Origin: Chloroflexota bacterium
GTDB taxonomy: Bacteria > Chloroflexota > Dehalococcoidia > Lucifugimonadales > UBA3495
Reading direction: 5' to 3'
DNA: 50,903 nt
NCBI GenBank assembly: GCA_028875055.1
Contig: JAPPGG010000060.1
Span: 1-50,903 of the forward strand
Shown here: one piece after another, positions 50,538-50,903 of the stretch
Position numbering within the stretch: the stretch's first letter is position 1
Layout: each line of letters begins with the position of its first letter
The notes under the pieces: generated by a model
Database searches by the model: none
Told to the model about the DNA's origin: nothing
The model's input: the letters and a program-made list of their open reading frames with translations, nothing else
Translations under genes and position numbers: made by a program

Positions 50538-50903
50538 GGATCAAATTCTCCTTTAAGGCGGGAATCCGGGGGATTATAGCACCGGAGCCGATACTTACCC
50601 ACGACAAGAGTGAAGGAGTAACCGTTCAGAGTTGATGAGCCACAGTGGCCTGGAAAGTGTTATTCCGGCGCAGGCCGGAATCCAGCAAGGCTGACGGTGC
50701 TTTCAAGTGAAGAGCAGCAAGGATCCCTGGGTACGGGCGAAAGCCGTATGACGGGGCTGGCCGGGAGATCCCACCAAATTTGAACTCTTAAGTGAAGGAT
50801 TGTTTACTTTCGGCGGGTTAAGGGTGGCGGCTGTTGTGTAGCGATGCAGTGGGTTCTGTTGCATTGTGCTGGGTAGGATTATACTATAGGGCCTATGAGC
50901 CAT
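50538..50903. other. 366-bp terminal region without a gene
   Basis: The region holds the M42 promoter at its left end, then ATTCCGGC-GCAG-GCCGGAAT at 50664-50683, a hairpin resembling the MITE core. Nothing else is recognisable up to the window edge. Confidence 0.45.
50573..50581 (-). promoter_or_regulatory. extended -10 promoter for the M42 aminopeptidase gene
   Basis: The minus-strand sequence TGCTATAAT (50573-50581) is an ideal extended -10 element (TGnTATAAT), 36 bp before the start codon. No -35 is needed for such promoters. Confidence 0.55.

Noticed and set aside
50703-50903. A 66-residue open frame running to the right edge
   Set aside because: No ribosome site, no domain, and it runs through repeat-like intergenic sequence.

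Overview
The window is about 51 kb of GC-rich bacterial chromosome. It carries roughly 42 protein-coding genes, one insertion sequence, several small repeat families, and no recognisable rRNA, tRNA or CRISPR array. The gene mix suggests a heterotrophic member of the Chloroflexota, perhaps Dehalococcoidia or SAR202-like. It includes a luciferase-like flavin monooxygenase, a phosphotriesterase-family hydrolase, an M24/creatinase-like hydrolase, dienelactone-hydrolase and alpha/beta hydrolases, acyl-CoA dehydrogenase, enoyl-CoA hydratase, an acyl-CoA carboxylase, Uma2 nucleases and a quinol-type nitric oxide reductase. This assignment is inference from gene content; no marker gene settles it.

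Layout. 0.2-4 kb: a two-gene ABC export or lipoprotein-release type transporter. 4-8.7 kb: a FitAB/VapBC-type toxin-antitoxin pair, a sterol-reductase-family membrane enzyme and a class III aminotransferase, with two 124-bp MITE-like elements at 4.0 and 8.3 kb. 8.7-15.7 kb: a large repeat-containing lipoprotein, then a catabolic block (phosphotriesterase-like, creatinase-like M24, luciferase-like monooxygenase, cupin, dienelactone hydrolase). 16-19 kb: a single-subunit nitric oxide reductase and a small membrane protein. 19.2-23.7 kb: a three-gene biotin-dependent acyl-CoA carboxylase operon (carboxyltransferase, biotin carboxylase, biotin carrier) plus an exo/endonuclease/phosphatase protein. 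23.7-33 kb: VOC protein, NHL propeller, Kef-type antiporter with CBS domains, SDR, alpha/beta hydrolase, FAD oxidase, TPR protein, site-2 protease and a barrel-like protein with an acidic tail.

33-35 kb is the most distinctive locus. A 79-residue His/Cys/Asp/Glu-rich protein built from internal repeats has its own sigma70-type promoter and a strong terminator. It converges on a CDF zinc-type exporter whose N-terminus is itself a His-Asp repeat. I infer a local metal-buffering and efflux module.

35-41.6 kb: a TPP-dependent acetolactate-synthase-like enzyme, a Uma2 protein, an AT-richer DUF4145-like gene, an enoyl-CoA hydratase, a small Cys-rich HTH protein behind a promoter with two perfect palindromes, an acyl-CoA dehydrogenase and a stand-alone Lrp-type effector domain. 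41.7-42.9 kb: a complete ISAs1-family element with exact 17-bp ends and a 10-bp target duplication, but a frameshifted transposase. 43-50.5 kb: methyltransferase, MFS carrier, universal stress protein, glutamine-dependent NAD synthetase, a second Uma2 protein and an M42 aminopeptidase. The last 366 bp hold only repeat-like sequence and a promoter.
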